A stretch of 64,000 nucleotides of DNA from positions 124,001 to 188,000 of the forward strand of contig CAMXCT020006290.1 in NCBI GenBank assembly GCA_947184155.2. The letters run 5' to 3'. The notes under the pieces are model-generated. The model did not search any database. It worked only from the letters and a program-made list of their open reading frames with translations, and had not been told where the DNA came from. Below are positions 1 to 10,847 of the stretch, piece after piece; position 1 is the first letter of the stretch; every line of letters begins with the position of its first letter. The position numbers and the translations under genes were made by a program. This DNA comes from Cladocopium goreaui (taxonomy: Eukaryota > Sar > Dinophyceae > Suessiales > Symbiodiniaceae).

Positions 1-815
1 GCATTCCAATCCTGAGTTCATCCAGCATCGGAATAGTGACTAGAGTGACTAGAGTACTTTAATGACTTTAATGGTTTGACGACTCAAAAAATAGGACACA
101 AAAACTTCTACCACCACAACCATCTTCTCAGCCATCTCCAAGGGTCGGATCCACTACATCCACAAAAACCACCGGCGAAGTCTCCGCGGAAGCCGATGCC
201 AAGTATGGCACCCCCAGGACACTTTGAGAGCCGCGGGGCACCAGCAGATCGGGACAACAGATCTGCTTCGTGCTGTAGATGCGCGCAGGGCTGCTGTCCT
301 CAACCGGTGTCCCCAGTTGAGATACACGGCTTCTGAAAATGGGCTACGCCCATAAACGAGGTTTTCACATACTCTTCACACAAACCCATATCAATTGATT
401 GATGCATGATGGAGTAGTGATTGAACAATTATATAATAGTATTAATCATAGTATTGACACAAATCAAGATAATACTATGATTTTCTGTTGACTGACTTTA
501 AGTGGATCGAACATCCATAAACATTCATCAAGATCCATCAACTGATCACCGGTTCCTGCCTCTGTGGGAGGCACCGGAGTCCTTGGTACGCGAGAAGTGC
601 ACATGGATTTGACAAGAAACCAAGGGAAATGATGGTGAAACCAACTGGCACCCCATCTCTTTCAAACAAACAAAAAGTGTATCAAAGTGTATCAGAAAAT
701 AAGCCAAAGTCATCCATTGGAACCAGAAAATTGCATGACCATCTCCAACATAAAAGTTTATCAGAAAATCTGGGGGAACACATGGCTATCCATATTAATG
801 ATCACTCCAGTACCA
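1..815. other. AT-rich non-coding DNA
   Basis: I see no supported gene here. Base composition is AT-rich and reading frames are short and unconvincing. A short tandem gactagagt motif lies near 38-56. It is probably intron or intergenic DNA, with the neighbouring exons to the right on the minus strand. Confidence 0.5.
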
Positions 816-925
816 TACTGTGGATGGTTGCGAAATCCTGCACCAGTTGAAAACGGTGGTAAACATCCCATTGTTCATAGGGTTTCAACCATCCCAGGTG
901 GTGCAGGATTTCTTCCACCCACCAT
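816..925. repeat. Degenerate inverted-repeat element (family 2)
   Basis: It begins tactgtggatggttgcg and has the family's internal reverse copy, ggtgcaggattt, near the right side. The right terminus is not the usual ccatccacagta. Better copies lie at 55880-55985 and 61899-62029. Confidence 0.55.
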
Positions 926-1077
926 GGCCCGTTGCCTCGGACCCAAGGCGCCGTGTCTGGGACCGAAGATGATCCCGCGGCTCCAAGCTGGGCCGCATCG
1001 AGGGACCTGCACGACCAGAAAAACCCGCGAATCATGGGATATTCATAGGGAAAAAAAACTAAATATGGGATATGAAT

Positions 1078-1206
1078 ATATGGTTATATATACATATATA
1101 TATACATATATATACATATATAATATATATATATATGTAATTCATTGTTGGATATCTAGTTTTTCATTGTTGGATTTACCAGATAATATATAATATATAT
1201 ATATAC
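1078..1206. repeat. TA-rich microsatellite pair
   Basis: Two tatata/catata tracts (about 1079-1137 and 1186-1206) flank a short unique piece that contains an inverted copy of ctggtaaatccaa. Similar TA tracts recur across the window in introns. Confidence 0.7.
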
Positions 1207-1400
1207 ATTCAACATCTGGTAAATCCAAGAAGAATGGGATATGAATGGAATATTCATGGACAACTAATGGGAAATGTCACCCAGAATGAATGGGATGATA
1301 TTCACCTTGAAAAATGGCTCTTTCATGTGGTTTTTATCCACTGTAATCCATTAATCCCTTCCATCGTTCAGATTAAACACCTCCCAAAAACCCATGGCTT

Positions 1401-1514
1401 TACCCTCTGGTAAACATACAAAAAACTATGGAAAATCACCCACCATTTTTAATGGGAAAACTCAACTATTTCTATGGCCATTTTCAATAGCAAACTGTTA
1501 GTCATTACCGGGTA
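1401..1514. repeat. MITE-like element, family 1
   Basis: It starts TACCCTCTGGTAAAC and ends CATTACCGGGTA. The inner part shares the family blocks 'ttttaatggg' and 'ggccattttcaatagc'. The outer TA on both sides fits a TA target site, as in Tc1/mariner-derived (Stowaway-like) MITEs. The right terminus has drifted. Confidence 0.7.
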
Positions 1515-2539
1515 CTGGGAAGGATGAACCAACGGGGGAAGGTATACCCAAGGGCCCAACCTCGGTGATGATCTAAATCTATTGGGGGTTTACCACAGAA
1601 ACCTAGCGATGGTACCAGCTATGATGCTTTTTTGTATGTCAATGACTACGAGGACGTAGACACGTCATACCTACCCCTCCAACTCCAACGGACGAACGGA
1701 CCGACGAACGGAGCGACATGACGTGGGCCTGGCAAAGTAGCAGGCAATTTGGGTAACTCAGGCACCACATTTATGCTGCACACACAGCAGCAGACCTGGG
1801 CTGACTGCAGCATTTTTCATGAGGTGTCATGACCAATTGGGAATCTATAAACCATCTGGTAATCCATCTATAAACCATTGGTAATGCATCTATAGATTGG
1901 TAATCGATTTCATATTAACTTGCTAATCAAATACCAGTCGGTGTATAATGATCAAAGCTATAACATGGGTCTAATTTGCTTCATATCAACTTGGAAACCC
2001 ATCCATGAGCCAGAACTGAACCCATGTTATGTCATTGATCAATCCTTCAATCTCCCCAGCATCAGATCAACGTCCGCAACACGATCTCAGCAACCCACCG
2101 CAAGGAGGACCAAGCTGAAGATCAGCAGCACCCAGGCGCCTCAGGACAGCCCAGATTTTCGACTGCACCAGACTGGGTAGTCTCTGCTAGTCTGACATAG
2201 CGAATTAGGTTTCGGTTTGTAGATGATTTACAGGCCTTAAAAATAGATTAAAAAAATGCTGGGAATTCCATGACAAATGGCCTGAGATTGTCAGAGATGT
2301 TGATGACTCGACCTGCCTGACGGGGATCCTTGGCCATGGCTTGCGCTCAGCAGTTCACCTTGGTTGCACCGGAGGAATCGTTTGTTGGTGGATCTGTAAA
2401 GTGCTGCAACCCTCGAAAAGATGCCTGAAAAGTTCATTTTTCCAGGATTGCTATAGCAAGCCGCTCATTTAGAATTGAAGTTACTGTAACTTTTCCATCG
2501 TTTTGGTGGAAAATCCATGAAGTTTGTCTGAGGAAAATC
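1515..2539. other. Non-coding DNA, no gene seen
   Basis: No frame here shows convincing protein-like composition with splice signals. A quasi-repeat of acgaacgga units lies at 1690-1715. A minus-strand ATG with a short open frame near 2270-2370 was considered but is too short to call. Confidence 0.4.
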
Positions 2540-2693
2540 CAGGCATCCCAGTTGAGCCAAGCATCGATTGCCATGGGAATAGTAGAGGAGCTGCCAAGTA
2601 AGATATGAATTTGAGTCCTCCAACGCCGGAGACCACTCTTGCTGCAACATCTGCGACAAGTTCATCCAGATTCCATCTTCAATGTGGGTGTGT
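2540..2693 (-). CDS. Host exon, unknown protein
   Basis: On the minus strand a TTTTCAG acceptor at 2694-2696 is followed by an open frame reading THIEDGIWMNLSQMLQ and then a tryptophan/leucine-rich stretch. The donor is not clear; a GA donor near 2540 is possible. I do not recognise the protein. It may be a downstream exon of the same gene as the exons at 4.4-10.6 kb. Confidence 0.5.
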
Positions 2694-3351
2694 CTGAAAA
2701 CAGAAAATTTCCATCAAAAGGGGGTGGCAACTCTTTTGATGGAAAAAATGACCCAAAAAACCAAGCCAACGCCTCAGGGGAACTCGACGCATCAGGCTGC
2801 CAGGGGCCTGCCAGTGGATCATCTATCATATTTTTCCAGGATGTGTCCACAAATGGGGTATACTAAGTATACTATACCACCGCTATCCCATTCCATCCCC
2901 ATGATTAAAAACATTTAAAACCACATCGTTTTATTGGGGCCCCCCTTCCCATGTTTGGGACAAACACGACTGGTCACGGATCAAAAACCTGATCCGCTAA
3001 CACCAAAATCAATTAGAAATGAACTGTTCATCCCAAAAAAATATGGAAAATCCATGAAAATCATAGCAAAATTGCCATTTTCCATCATCTTCCGCTGAGC
3101 GACGACCCCGAGAGCCCTTCTGCATTAGTACATTGCCCACAGCACTTGCTGCATCGGTGAAAGGTGTGGTAAGGTCGCTGGTCCCACATCGATCGCCTGG
3201 ACAGGGACCCGGAAATTCCAATCATGTGATCCGACCCACGAGCGCATGATCTGAGAGCATTTCAATGTCCATGGAAGAATAAACATTAATAGATGGTTAA
3301 TATACATTAATATCCTAATATCATGGAGATTCTACACCAATAATAGATGGT

Positions 3352-3465
3352 TACCCTCTGGTAAACATACAAAAAGCTATTGAAAATGGCCATTGATAGT
3401 GGATGTTCCCATTAAAAATGGTGGATCTTTCCAGTTCGTTATGTAAACGTTTACCAGGCCGGGTA
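3352..3465. repeat. MITE-like element, family 1
   Basis: It begins TACCCTCTGGTAAACATAC and ends GTTTACCAGGCCGGGTA. The inner block carries the shared 'gctattgaaaatggccatt' and 'cccattaaaaatggtg' sequences. The terminal inverted repeats are nearly complete. Confidence 0.8.
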
Positions 3466-3899
3466 AGCCATGATATCATTTTGCGAAGCCACTTGGATCG
3501 CAAAGGCCAGGAACCTTGGTGGGAACAGTGGCGTGGCGCTGGGGCGAAGGGTGTTTTTCCTAAGCCCATGGAATTTCTCGAGTTTTTGCAATCCCAACCC
3601 CCCGAACATGTTGGAAAACCCGCAGGGTCAGGCTTCAAGGTGGGTGAATGGCTTATGATACCATCTATTTGGTGTTGAATATGGGGTGAATAGCTGTGAA
3701 CCGCTGCCATTTTTGCGGGTCAACATCCTCATTTCTTGGCTGGTTACATCTGTGTGTCCAAAAATCTCCAAATTTGACCCCCATTTCAGTTCCCATGTGG
3801 CCATCATTGGCGAAATCACATGTTGCTTGGGATGGGTCAAACGTAAAAACCCCAGTCAAAACCACAGATGTTGGTCCATTTTTCTCCAGTCGTTTTAAG

Positions 3900-4017
3900 T
3901 ACCCTCTGGTAAAACGTTTACATTGTTTACATAACTGTGGAAAATCACCATGTTTCATGGGTAAATCAACTATTTCTATGGCCATTTTCAATAGCTACGT
4001 TAAATTACCAGAGGGTA
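3900..4017. repeat. MITE-like element, family 1
   Basis: It runs from TACCCTCTGGTAAAA to AAATTACCAGAGGGTA, 118 bp, with the family's inner palindromic blocks. Both TA-flanked termini are intact, making it one of the cleaner copies. Confidence 0.85.
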
Positions 4018-4212
4018 TCAAGTACGCCATCCCAGGGGGGATCAAACCTCGATCCATCCCCATCCTGGTCACCATGGTCTGGGGCCCCTTGGGCCCCGGG
4101 CTATGAGGCCCAGCACCAGCCAACGCATCGCGCGGCCGCGCCGCGCCCCGCCGGCCCGGGCCGAGCTGCAGCCGGCATCTCTTCTCTTGTATGGGTATGT
4201 AATGGTATGTAT

Positions 4213-4338
4213 ATGCATGTATATGTATGTGTATAATATATATATATATGTTATATTTTAGATAAATATATATATATGCACTAAGATACAGTAGGCAGAC
4301 AGGCAGACAGATAGCTAGGTAGATTAGATTAGATTCGA
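4213..4338. repeat. Microsatellite tract
   Basis: TA-rich tracts are followed by gcaga/cagacaga, tagatta and gattaga short tandem units. It is simple-sequence DNA with no coding content. Confidence 0.7.
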
Positions 4339-4379
4339 CCGATCGATGAACGATGGATCTTACATCTACCCTGGATGTT

Positions 4380-4479
4380 CCTTAAGAAGATGACATCTCG
4401 CTGAGTTTCCTCACTCAGGAGAAGGTAAAATCCAACGGTGCAGGCGACCTGCTTCGATGGCGCTGTGTCCAAATAGACC
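4380..4479 (-). CDS. Host exon, unknown protein
   Basis: The minus strand shows a TTTCAG acceptor at 4480-4482, an open frame reading VYLDTAPSKQVACTVGFYLL and on to RDVIFLRNIQ, and a GT donor (GGGTAGATG) at 4378-4379. The reading frame stays open upstream as well, so the acceptor could be earlier. The protein is not recognised. Confidence 0.6.
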
Positions 4480-4724
4480 CTGAAATGCTGGGATGTCAGG
4501 GTCCACCAATATGTTTGGTACTCCAGATTTCCGAAAACCAAAGGAGTACATGACTCTACTGGATTACAGAGCCAAAATATACAGTAATGCTTCATGGATT
4601 TATGAACCATTAACATCCATTAACTATATCTAATATCTATATATTACTGGTTGATATATTCATATCCATTTACTATACTCTAATAGCACTATAGTTAATG
4701 GACATTAATGGTTGTTATTTACCA

Positions 4725-4815
4725 AGGCCTACGGATTCCCACCTCGAAAGTTTGGCGCTCGCCCAGGGCACCCAGGGCCACGGCATAGGTTGCCTGCCAT
4801 GACAACGCTTGATGT
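4725..4815 (-). CDS. Host exon, unknown protein
   Basis: The minus-strand frame reads ALSWQATYAVALGALGERQT and continues to a GIRRPW end. The Ala/Leu/Gly-rich composition is typical of coding in this region, and the segment is more GC-rich than its flanks. The edges are approximate. Confidence 0.5.
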
Positions 4816-4997
4816 ACAAAAACTCTCCAAAAGTCATGTCCCAAACTTCGGGGTTTCCCCAAATTTTCCCATCAAGTTTCCAGCTGATGTTCCAAAGATC
4901 CCCAGGAAAATGCACCAAAAAACCGCCAGATTTTTCTGTTTGAATAGAGAGTCCCAGCCATTGGTGTTTTTTTGGGATCAATAAGGGGGTTTTTGTT

Positions 4998-5066
4998 TTC
5001 CCCGCCTCGCTGACGTTCATGCCAGCCTCCAGCAGCGCATCCGAGAGCGCCAGCGCCTTGCAACTT
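4998..5066 (-). CDS. Host exon, unknown protein
   Basis: A GC-rich island on the minus strand reads CKALALSDALLEAGMNVSEA, a clear helical coding-like segment. It lies 180 bp upstream of the next exon, which would make a short intron. The edges are approximate. Confidence 0.5.
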
Positions 5067-6150
5067 TGAGATGCTGATCACCCAGCAGCAGCGATTCGAT
5101 TCAATTCAAATAATTCAATGAGTCTCTCATTCCCAAAATAAATACAGTGTAATTCAAACCAAGTGTCTGCATGGCTTGTAGCCTTTCCAGCAATGCCTCA
5201 CTGTTATGACCGATGTTCTCATACCCCACAATTCAGGTGCCAAAAATCGTGCTTTATCCATATCTAGATGCCTCATGGCAGCTATGGCAGCTATGATGAC
5301 TGACATCTCTGGTGGAAACCAAGGTTTTGATCTCCATCCGTGCCCCCGTCCCCGCCACTTGATCATCATCCTGGGAAACCACACTGCAGACTCCCGTGCG
5401 TCTAGAGACTGGCACTCCTGACGTGGAAGGTCTTGGACCGATATGGAGACCTCCAATTTTTGGACCAACTACAAATCCATGGAGGACCATAGGATCCCCA
5501 AATTTCGACCCACTTTGAGGGATTCAATCCCCAAAGGTGCTACAGGTTTGTAGTTAACCAATATTTCACATATTAATGGGATCCATGAAATACCAAAAAA
5601 AAACAATCCGATTAAATCCCCAAATGTCAACCAACAGATGTCTCGAAAGTCACACAATCGTTCTGTCGTTCTGTGGGGCGAGCTCCGTAGGTGATAGGCG
5701 GCATCTTGATATTGGGAGACTCTGAAGATAGCTTGGAGCTTCACCAAGATTCTCATCGATTCTACCAGAAAAACAACAAGTCCCCATGAAGCACCAGTAA
5801 AATAAGCATCAAGAGAGTGCATCCCCAAACATAACCATCAATTCCCATGTGTAACCAGACTGGTTTTGACGGATTTGGGGCTCAACATGGCTGAGCCCAT
5901 GGCACACCACCCCCAAAAAGCTCCTTGCAATCTCTGCCTTGCGAAAGTGTCTCGATGACATCGGCTGGAACGCCTGGTCAACCAAAAAATGGAGGGACGT
6001 GCCCCTTATAAGTTATCGGATAAACCCTGATAAACCATGGAAATCATCTCGCAGGGATCCATCAAAATATCATCCACTGGGGGTCATATCTGAAAACACA
6101 ACAGGAAGGGGGGGTACCCATTTTGGGAATAACACCCCCATACTATTAAT

Positions 6151-6222
6151 GATGGTTAATGATGGTTAATGATGGTTAATGATGGTTAATGATGGTTAAT
6201 GATGGTTAATGATGGTTAATGA
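6151..6222. repeat. Tandem array of a 10-bp unit
   Basis: Seven consecutive copies of gatggttaat occupy 6151-6220 without a mismatch, followed by a partial unit. It is a minisatellite-like array in an apparent intron. Confidence 0.95.
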
Positions 6223-6538
6223 TCAATCCAAGTACCTATATTTCTGCACAATAGCCACCTGTCGCCACCTGTCTCCCCGAAGAACCTGCAGCTGCCGCCA
6301 GCTTCTGGTGTGACCATAGGGCATACTTTGCACCCGTTCGTTGCACAGTACGCAGGATGCACAGCCTCAGTGGACTGTGCGAGCAGTTTGGCAATGACCA
6401 ATGACTAATGTTGTTGCATCTCCACACTCATATTTATATATAATTATATATATATAGACATCTTTATATATGTATTTAGTTTATATATCTACAAAACCAT
6501 ACACAGGACCTGTGTGTTTTTTGGAGGATCCCACGCAC

Positions 6539-6691
6539 CAGCTGCAGGTGGTTTTTTTGTTGTTCGCCTGGCCCGTTTGGGTTTCGGCTCCACGTCCAGA
6601 TCGAGGACCGTCTCCGGGACCGTCTCCGGGACGGTCTCCAGCACCATCTCCGTCTCCTCGAGCTGGACCTCTTCCAGGCTCACAACGTGGC
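6539..6691 (-). CDS. Host exon with ETVP repeats and basic stretch
   Basis: After a TTGCCAG acceptor (6692-6694) the minus strand reads GHVVSLEEVQLEETEMVLE, then ETVPETVPETV, then a KPKRARRTTKK basic stretch, and ends at a GT donor (6537-6538). The three ETVP units come from a 12-base tandem repeat in the DNA. The basic stretch resembles a nuclear localisation signal, which is an inference. The protein is not recognised. Confidence 0.65.
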
Positions 6692-6845
6692 CTGGCAAGG
6701 TCTTGGTCGTGGTTAGTCCACTATGAGTCCAATGTGAGTCTAATAGATCATAAACAAACAAGTCCAATATAAGTCTAATGTAGGTCTTAATATATAAAGT
6801 CAATAAGTCCAATATAAGTTTATGTATACATCTCAACACAGCTTG

Positions 6846-6915
6846 CAGATATCCAGAGAAAGGGCCCGGCCTGCAGCCGGGCGCTTGGCCTTGAGCCGTT
6901 CCTTAGGATCCCGGG
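6846..6915 (-). CDS. Host exon, basic segment
   Basis: The minus-strand frame reads ARDPKERLKAKRPAAGRALS in a GC-rich island between AT-rich flanks. The charged composition matches the neighbouring exons. The splice edges are not certain. Confidence 0.5.
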
Positions 6916-7389
6916 CAACACTTGGCCATGGTTTTTATGGTACGATGAACCACTGGATGTTTGAAATGTTCTCCCATTTTTGGGGACTTAGTGGAGAACT
7001 GGTGATGAAAGATTGGAAATTCGCCCATCCGAAAATTTGTGGATCTTGGTTGTGGTTTCCAAGTCGTTTCATCATGGTTTCCATCCAAAAAAACATGATA
7101 AGACTCTGTAATTATAGAATATTATATATATATACATTGTAATTAATGTCAACCCCGGGTTAATAAACCATGGTTTATTGATTAGGGGGGTACTCCCCCA
7201 ATAGTCATAATCCAATACTTAAATGGTATCCCCCCAATTAAACAGCCTATGGGTTTATTAATCCAGGATTGACATTATATAATATTATATATACGTATAT
7301 ATAAGACTGATAAGATTTGGTTTTTGCGTGAAATCCTCCCATTTCTTCCCATGTTTTCATGCCAAAAACCACGGGGGGATGCTCCGAAC

Positions 7390-7525
7390 CTTCAGCGTCC
7401 CAGCATCCAGCGCCCGCTGCCGTGCCGCCGCCCACTGCGCCGGCGACGACTGGAGACGCTCCATGGCCTGCGCACGCTGCGCGGCCCACTGCGACGGCGT
7501 CACCTGCGTCACGGCGACCTTGGGC
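7390..7525 (-). CDS. Host exon, Gln/Ala-rich helix
   Basis: A CGCCAG acceptor and a GT donor (AAG then GTTCGG) bound a minus-strand frame reading PKVAVTQVTPSQWAAQRAQA and ending QRALDAGTLK. The motif SxxQWAAxRxxA occurs twice (TPSQWAAQRAQA and SPAQWAAARQRA), so the exon encodes an internal repeat. The protein is not recognised; it is probably part of the same gene as the adjacent minus-strand exons. Confidence 0.7.
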
Positions 7526-7999
7526 CTGGCGATGGCAGGTGGAGTGGGTATGTGAACTGATCATGAACTGGTAATATGTTACGAAGGTGGATTATCAATG
7601 ATTATCATATGGTTACTACCAGTTCAGTATCAGTTAACCATAGTTGGTATATTAATATGTTATGAATCATTGATATTACCACTTATTGTAATATGTTACA
7701 TTTATATTACCACTTATTCATCATGGTTATTCATTCATAGTTTATATGAATTGGTAAGATGTTATGGTGATAAGATTAATTACAATAGATTAACTGATGA
7801 ATGGATGTGTTTGATGATGGTTGATATACTTGAGATAGATGATGCAGTGTTGATAAATGTTCATAACTTATTAGTGATGATTTAGCTTTCACTACATCAT
7901 CATAGGATATAAGATATCAAACAAGATCAAACAAGTAGATGCGAAAGAAACCAATCATGTAAGATATGTAAGTTGGATAGATTTAGATGGCATCCAACC

Positions 8000-8069
8000 T
8001 TTGTTCCCACATCTCAAAATCAAAGCCAAACGACTTTGTTCCCACATCTCAAAATCAAAGCCAAACGAT
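8000..8069. repeat. 35-bp tandem duplication
   Basis: The unit tttgttcccacatctcaaaa (first 20 bases) occurs at 8000 and again at 8035, with the full 35-bp unit nearly identical. It is a recent local duplication in non-coding DNA. Confidence 0.9.
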
Positions 8070-8213
8070 GAGATTGCATCCCTTCACATCAAAAAACCAT
8101 ATTCCCCATCTTCATCTCTAGTCACTCTAGTCATCTTTCATCCCAAAAAATCAGCCAAACCAAAAAAATCGAGGTACCCCATTTCACCTCATCCCCATCC
8201 CCCCATCCCCCAC

Positions 8214-8382
8214 CTGGTCTTGTTGCGTTGCGCTCGCAGCGCCGCCCGGCGCTGCCTCCGCGCCTTGGGGCCATCCGCAAAGGCGCCGCCCACCACGTCC
8301 ACGCCGCCCTCCTCGGAGGCGCCGTCGGAGATCTCCTCCTCGGAGGAGTCGTTGAGCACCGCCAGCTCCGTTCCTGGCGGAG
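8214..8382 (-). CDS. Host exon, acidic then basic segment
   Basis: The minus strand has a TTAG acceptor (8383-8386) and a GT donor (ACCAG then GTGGGG). The frame reads TELAVLNDSSEEEISDG, then a Gly/Val stretch, then ARRQRRAALRAQRNKTR. The acidic serine cluster resembles CK2-type phosphosites, which is an inference. Wrong frames in this GC-rich exon are also open, but this one has the best composition. Confidence 0.7.
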
Positions 8383-8531
8383 CTAAGGGGCCCAACAAAG
8401 CCCGGAAAATTGGGAAGATTAGCAATAAGTTCAATAAGTTCAATAAGACTTAGAATGAAGCAACAAGATTCTTGTCAGTTGGGCAACACTTCTTAGACAA
8501 ATTAGGTGGAGTGTAGTTGAAGATCTGTGAC

Positions 8532-8619
8532 TTGATGAAACTCTCCAGTTTTTCAATATCAGTGAGCCAGGCCAAGTCTCCTGGAACGATGTCTGGATGT
8601 TCCTCCAAATCCACCGGAC
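8532..8619 (-). CDS. Host exon, unknown protein
   Basis: The minus strand has a CGACAG acceptor (8620-8622) and a GT donor (AA then GTCACAG). The frame reads VDLEEHPDIVPGDLAWLTDI and ends EKLESFIK. The frame remains open on both sides (8450-8695), so the exon may be longer. The protein is not recognised. Confidence 0.6.
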
Positions 8620-8989
8620 CTGTCGAAACATAAATCCCATGGGCCCCAACGTGATATGGAAGTGTGTCAAAACCATAGGTACCCCTGTAGTTCACATCAA
8701 AATAGCTGGGATTTATGGAAATAACCCCCTAAAAATTGTATTTTCATAGGTATTGATCCATAGCCATATCAATCTCGAATCAAGATTGGGATGGAATAGT
8801 CTTGGCAAGCCCTCTGGCCAGCGACAAGACTGCAAGACATTGATGTTGGGAAACGAGTTAACATAATCGTTTATTTCCATCCAACAAAAACCAGTTCCAT
8901 TGTGTTCCCACAGAAATATGGATTGCTATGGTGTTTTTCCATATTTTTCCCCTTTTTTCTCTGGCCCAAGTTCCCTCAATTTTCCGCAC

Positions 8990-9149
8990 TTCCCCAGGCC
9001 TCGCTCCTCCTCCTCCTGGATGCCATCTGGGGCCTCCTCCTGCGCCTCCTCCGCCGCGGGGTCCATGGGCACCGCCCAGGCCACTGCTTGCTTCGCCCAG
9101 GCGAAAAAGTCGTCCTCCTCGGGGGAGGGCGGCGGTGAGGGCGCCACGC
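8990..9149 (-). CDS. Host exon, acidic segment
   Basis: A CCCCAG acceptor is followed by a minus-strand frame reading PSPEEDDFFAWAKQAVAWAV, then a Glu/Ala-rich run ending in EEEERG. It is strongly coding-like and GC-rich against AT-rich flanks. The donor is either GT at 8988-8989 or a GC donor slightly upstream. Confidence 0.65.
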
Positions 9150-9519
9150 CTGGGGCAGAGGCGCAGCTTGGGACGGAAAATCCCGGAATTGGATGGGAAA
9201 TTTTGCTGGAAACCAGAGGAAAACCTCTACAAACAAAAATTTCATGGGAAAAAGCCAAAAAAAAATTATGCCAGACAGATGTTCCCTGGTTTACCAATCC
9301 GTTGATTGTAAGATCATCTGCTAATGTTTCACTCTTTGCAGCTGTGTCTGGTGACACCCCATGTGAGCCATGGTCAATACTCACTATATGGTTGATGGTC
9401 ATCCCATCCATAATAAGGATCCTTATTCCATGGTTATTATAAGTCCCTATGAACCATTGGATGACTAGCCCCTATTAATGGTTATTAACAATGAGTATTG
9501 ACCATAGCTCATGTGGCAC

Positions 9520-9697
9520 CCACTGGAAGGGCCTGGTCCCAGGATGGCCTCGGCGTTCTGCCGAACTTGTTCCAGCTTGGAGTTGTAGAGCTGCCGTCGC
9601 TTCTCCGCCAGATCCTCCCAGAACTTCCCCTGGCGAGGTGCCGTTGCTGGGTGCCGTGAAGCTGCTTTTTCAGCATGGTGCAGCTGGATTTCCCCAC
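9520..9697 (-). CDS. Host exon, coiled-coil-like segment
   Basis: The minus strand reads GKFWEDLAEKRRQLYNSKLE, then QVRQNAEAILGPGPSSG, a charged helix likely to form a coiled coil. Two acceptors are possible (TTTCCAG near 9698 or ATCCAG at 9684). The second keeps phase with the upstream exon at 9834-9938. Confidence 0.65.
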
Positions 9698-9833
9698 CTG
9701 GAAAGTGAAATATAAAACCGTAGTAAAACCGTAGTAAAACTCCAAAAGTTCTGGAAATCTAGAACCCTATCAACATGTCAATATGTCAACCCTTCCATCA
9801 TTCTGAGGGCCACACATTGATCCCAACCCAGAC

Positions 9834-9938
9834 CTGAGGTGCTTTGGTCTGTTCCCCGCCACTGGCCGCTGCTAGGGCGCGGTCGATGCAGGGATGTTGG
9901 AACTCCACCGTGGCTTCTTCGATGTCTGTGGAATTCAC
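9834..9938 (-). CDS. Host exon, 35 codons, phase 0
   Basis: The exon is bounded by a TCTTAG acceptor and a GT donor (CCTCAG then GTCTGG). It is exactly 105 nt, open in one frame: NSTDIEEATVEFQHPCIDRA and on to TKAPQ. Clean splice sites and composition make it one of the best-supported exons of this unrecognised gene. Confidence 0.75.
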
Positions 9939-10127
9939 CTAAGAAAAAAAAACGACCGCCAAACCACTGATGGCTGTCCTACCTGAAGCCTGCGAAACAT
10001 TGAGAACATCAGAGCATCTATATATCAATATCAGTCAATATCAATATCTAGAAAAAGCATCTTTGGGCTTCAGCAAAAAGCGGAAATTGAGCGGGAAGGG
10101 ATGCACCAAACGTACACCAAAAGTGAC

Positions 10128-10233
10128 TTGTTCCCAGCCTCGGATTTGGACTCGGAAATCAGCACCACGTGGTCATCCACCAGAAAGGTCCGACGCAAGC
10201 CTCGGTTGAAAAAACACAGGAGGCCGCGCAGCC
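10128..10233 (-). CDS. Host exon, unknown protein
   Basis: After a CTCACAG acceptor the minus strand reads GLRGLLCFFNRGLRRTFLVD, then DHVVLISESKSEAGN, ending at a GT donor (10126-10127). The protein is not recognised. Confidence 0.65.
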
Positions 10234-10436
10234 CTGTGAGATGGATCTAATGGAACATTGTGAAAAATATGCAGGTTTTCTCAAAAATCTGGGATTTAGA
10301 TGGATTTTGATGGATTTACATGGATTTACATGTCCAACCTATGGCAGTTCAGTGGGGAAAATGAGGTCTGAAACTAGCCTTTGCTCTTCACCTCTGCTCA
10401 CCAACAGCAAATCTCGAGTTCTGGGCTTGGTAAAAC

Positions 10437-10588
10437 CTGGAAATTGCTGGACAAACCCCAAAGGACCAAAGGACCGGAACAGAAAAGGCGCTGCTTCAGT
10501 CAGGTGGCAGCAGCCACGTGCAATGCCCAATTCCTTAAACTGGATCAGACCGAAGGGTGCACCTTTGTCATCCCGGTCAAGCCGCAAC
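10437..10588 (-). CDS. Host exon, unknown protein
   Basis: After a GCTCAG acceptor (10589-10591) the minus strand reads LRLDRDDKGAPFGLIQFKEL, then a Cys/His/Ala segment, ending at a GT donor (TTTCCAG then GTTTTACC). The frame also stays open upstream to about 10626. It is the most upstream exon I can support for the gene that runs down to 2.5 kb. The basic protein gene lies 260 bp further upstream. Confidence 0.65.
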
Positions 10589-10847
10589 CTGAGCATAGCA
10601 GACATGTTCAGGATATGTCGCACCAAAAAAAAACAATGTTCAAGATTTCAGGCGCCACTGCTAGTCTGTGATAGTGCAAAGTACCCTTTTGGTCCAACTT
10701 CCAGATTGCTGCAGACGAAAGGGTGACAGCTCAGCTACATTGGCTATACGGCTATACATGCTGAACTCAATCAGAATCAACAGCAAAGATACAAAGACAG
10801 AATTCAATGCTCCGTGAACTACCACGAAAGCTGAAACTGCCAGGTGC

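Noticed and set aside
930-1025. GC-rich island as an exon
   Set aside because: It may be coding on the minus strand, but three frames are plausible and none has clear splice sites.
4090-4185. GC-rich island as an exon
   Set aside because: Frames on both strands are open and low-complexity (Ala/Pro/Gly); no splice pair or strand preference could be supported.
6151-6222. Regular 10-bp repeats as a CRISPR array
   Set aside because: There are no spacers; it is a plain tandem minisatellite, and the DNA is eukaryotic.
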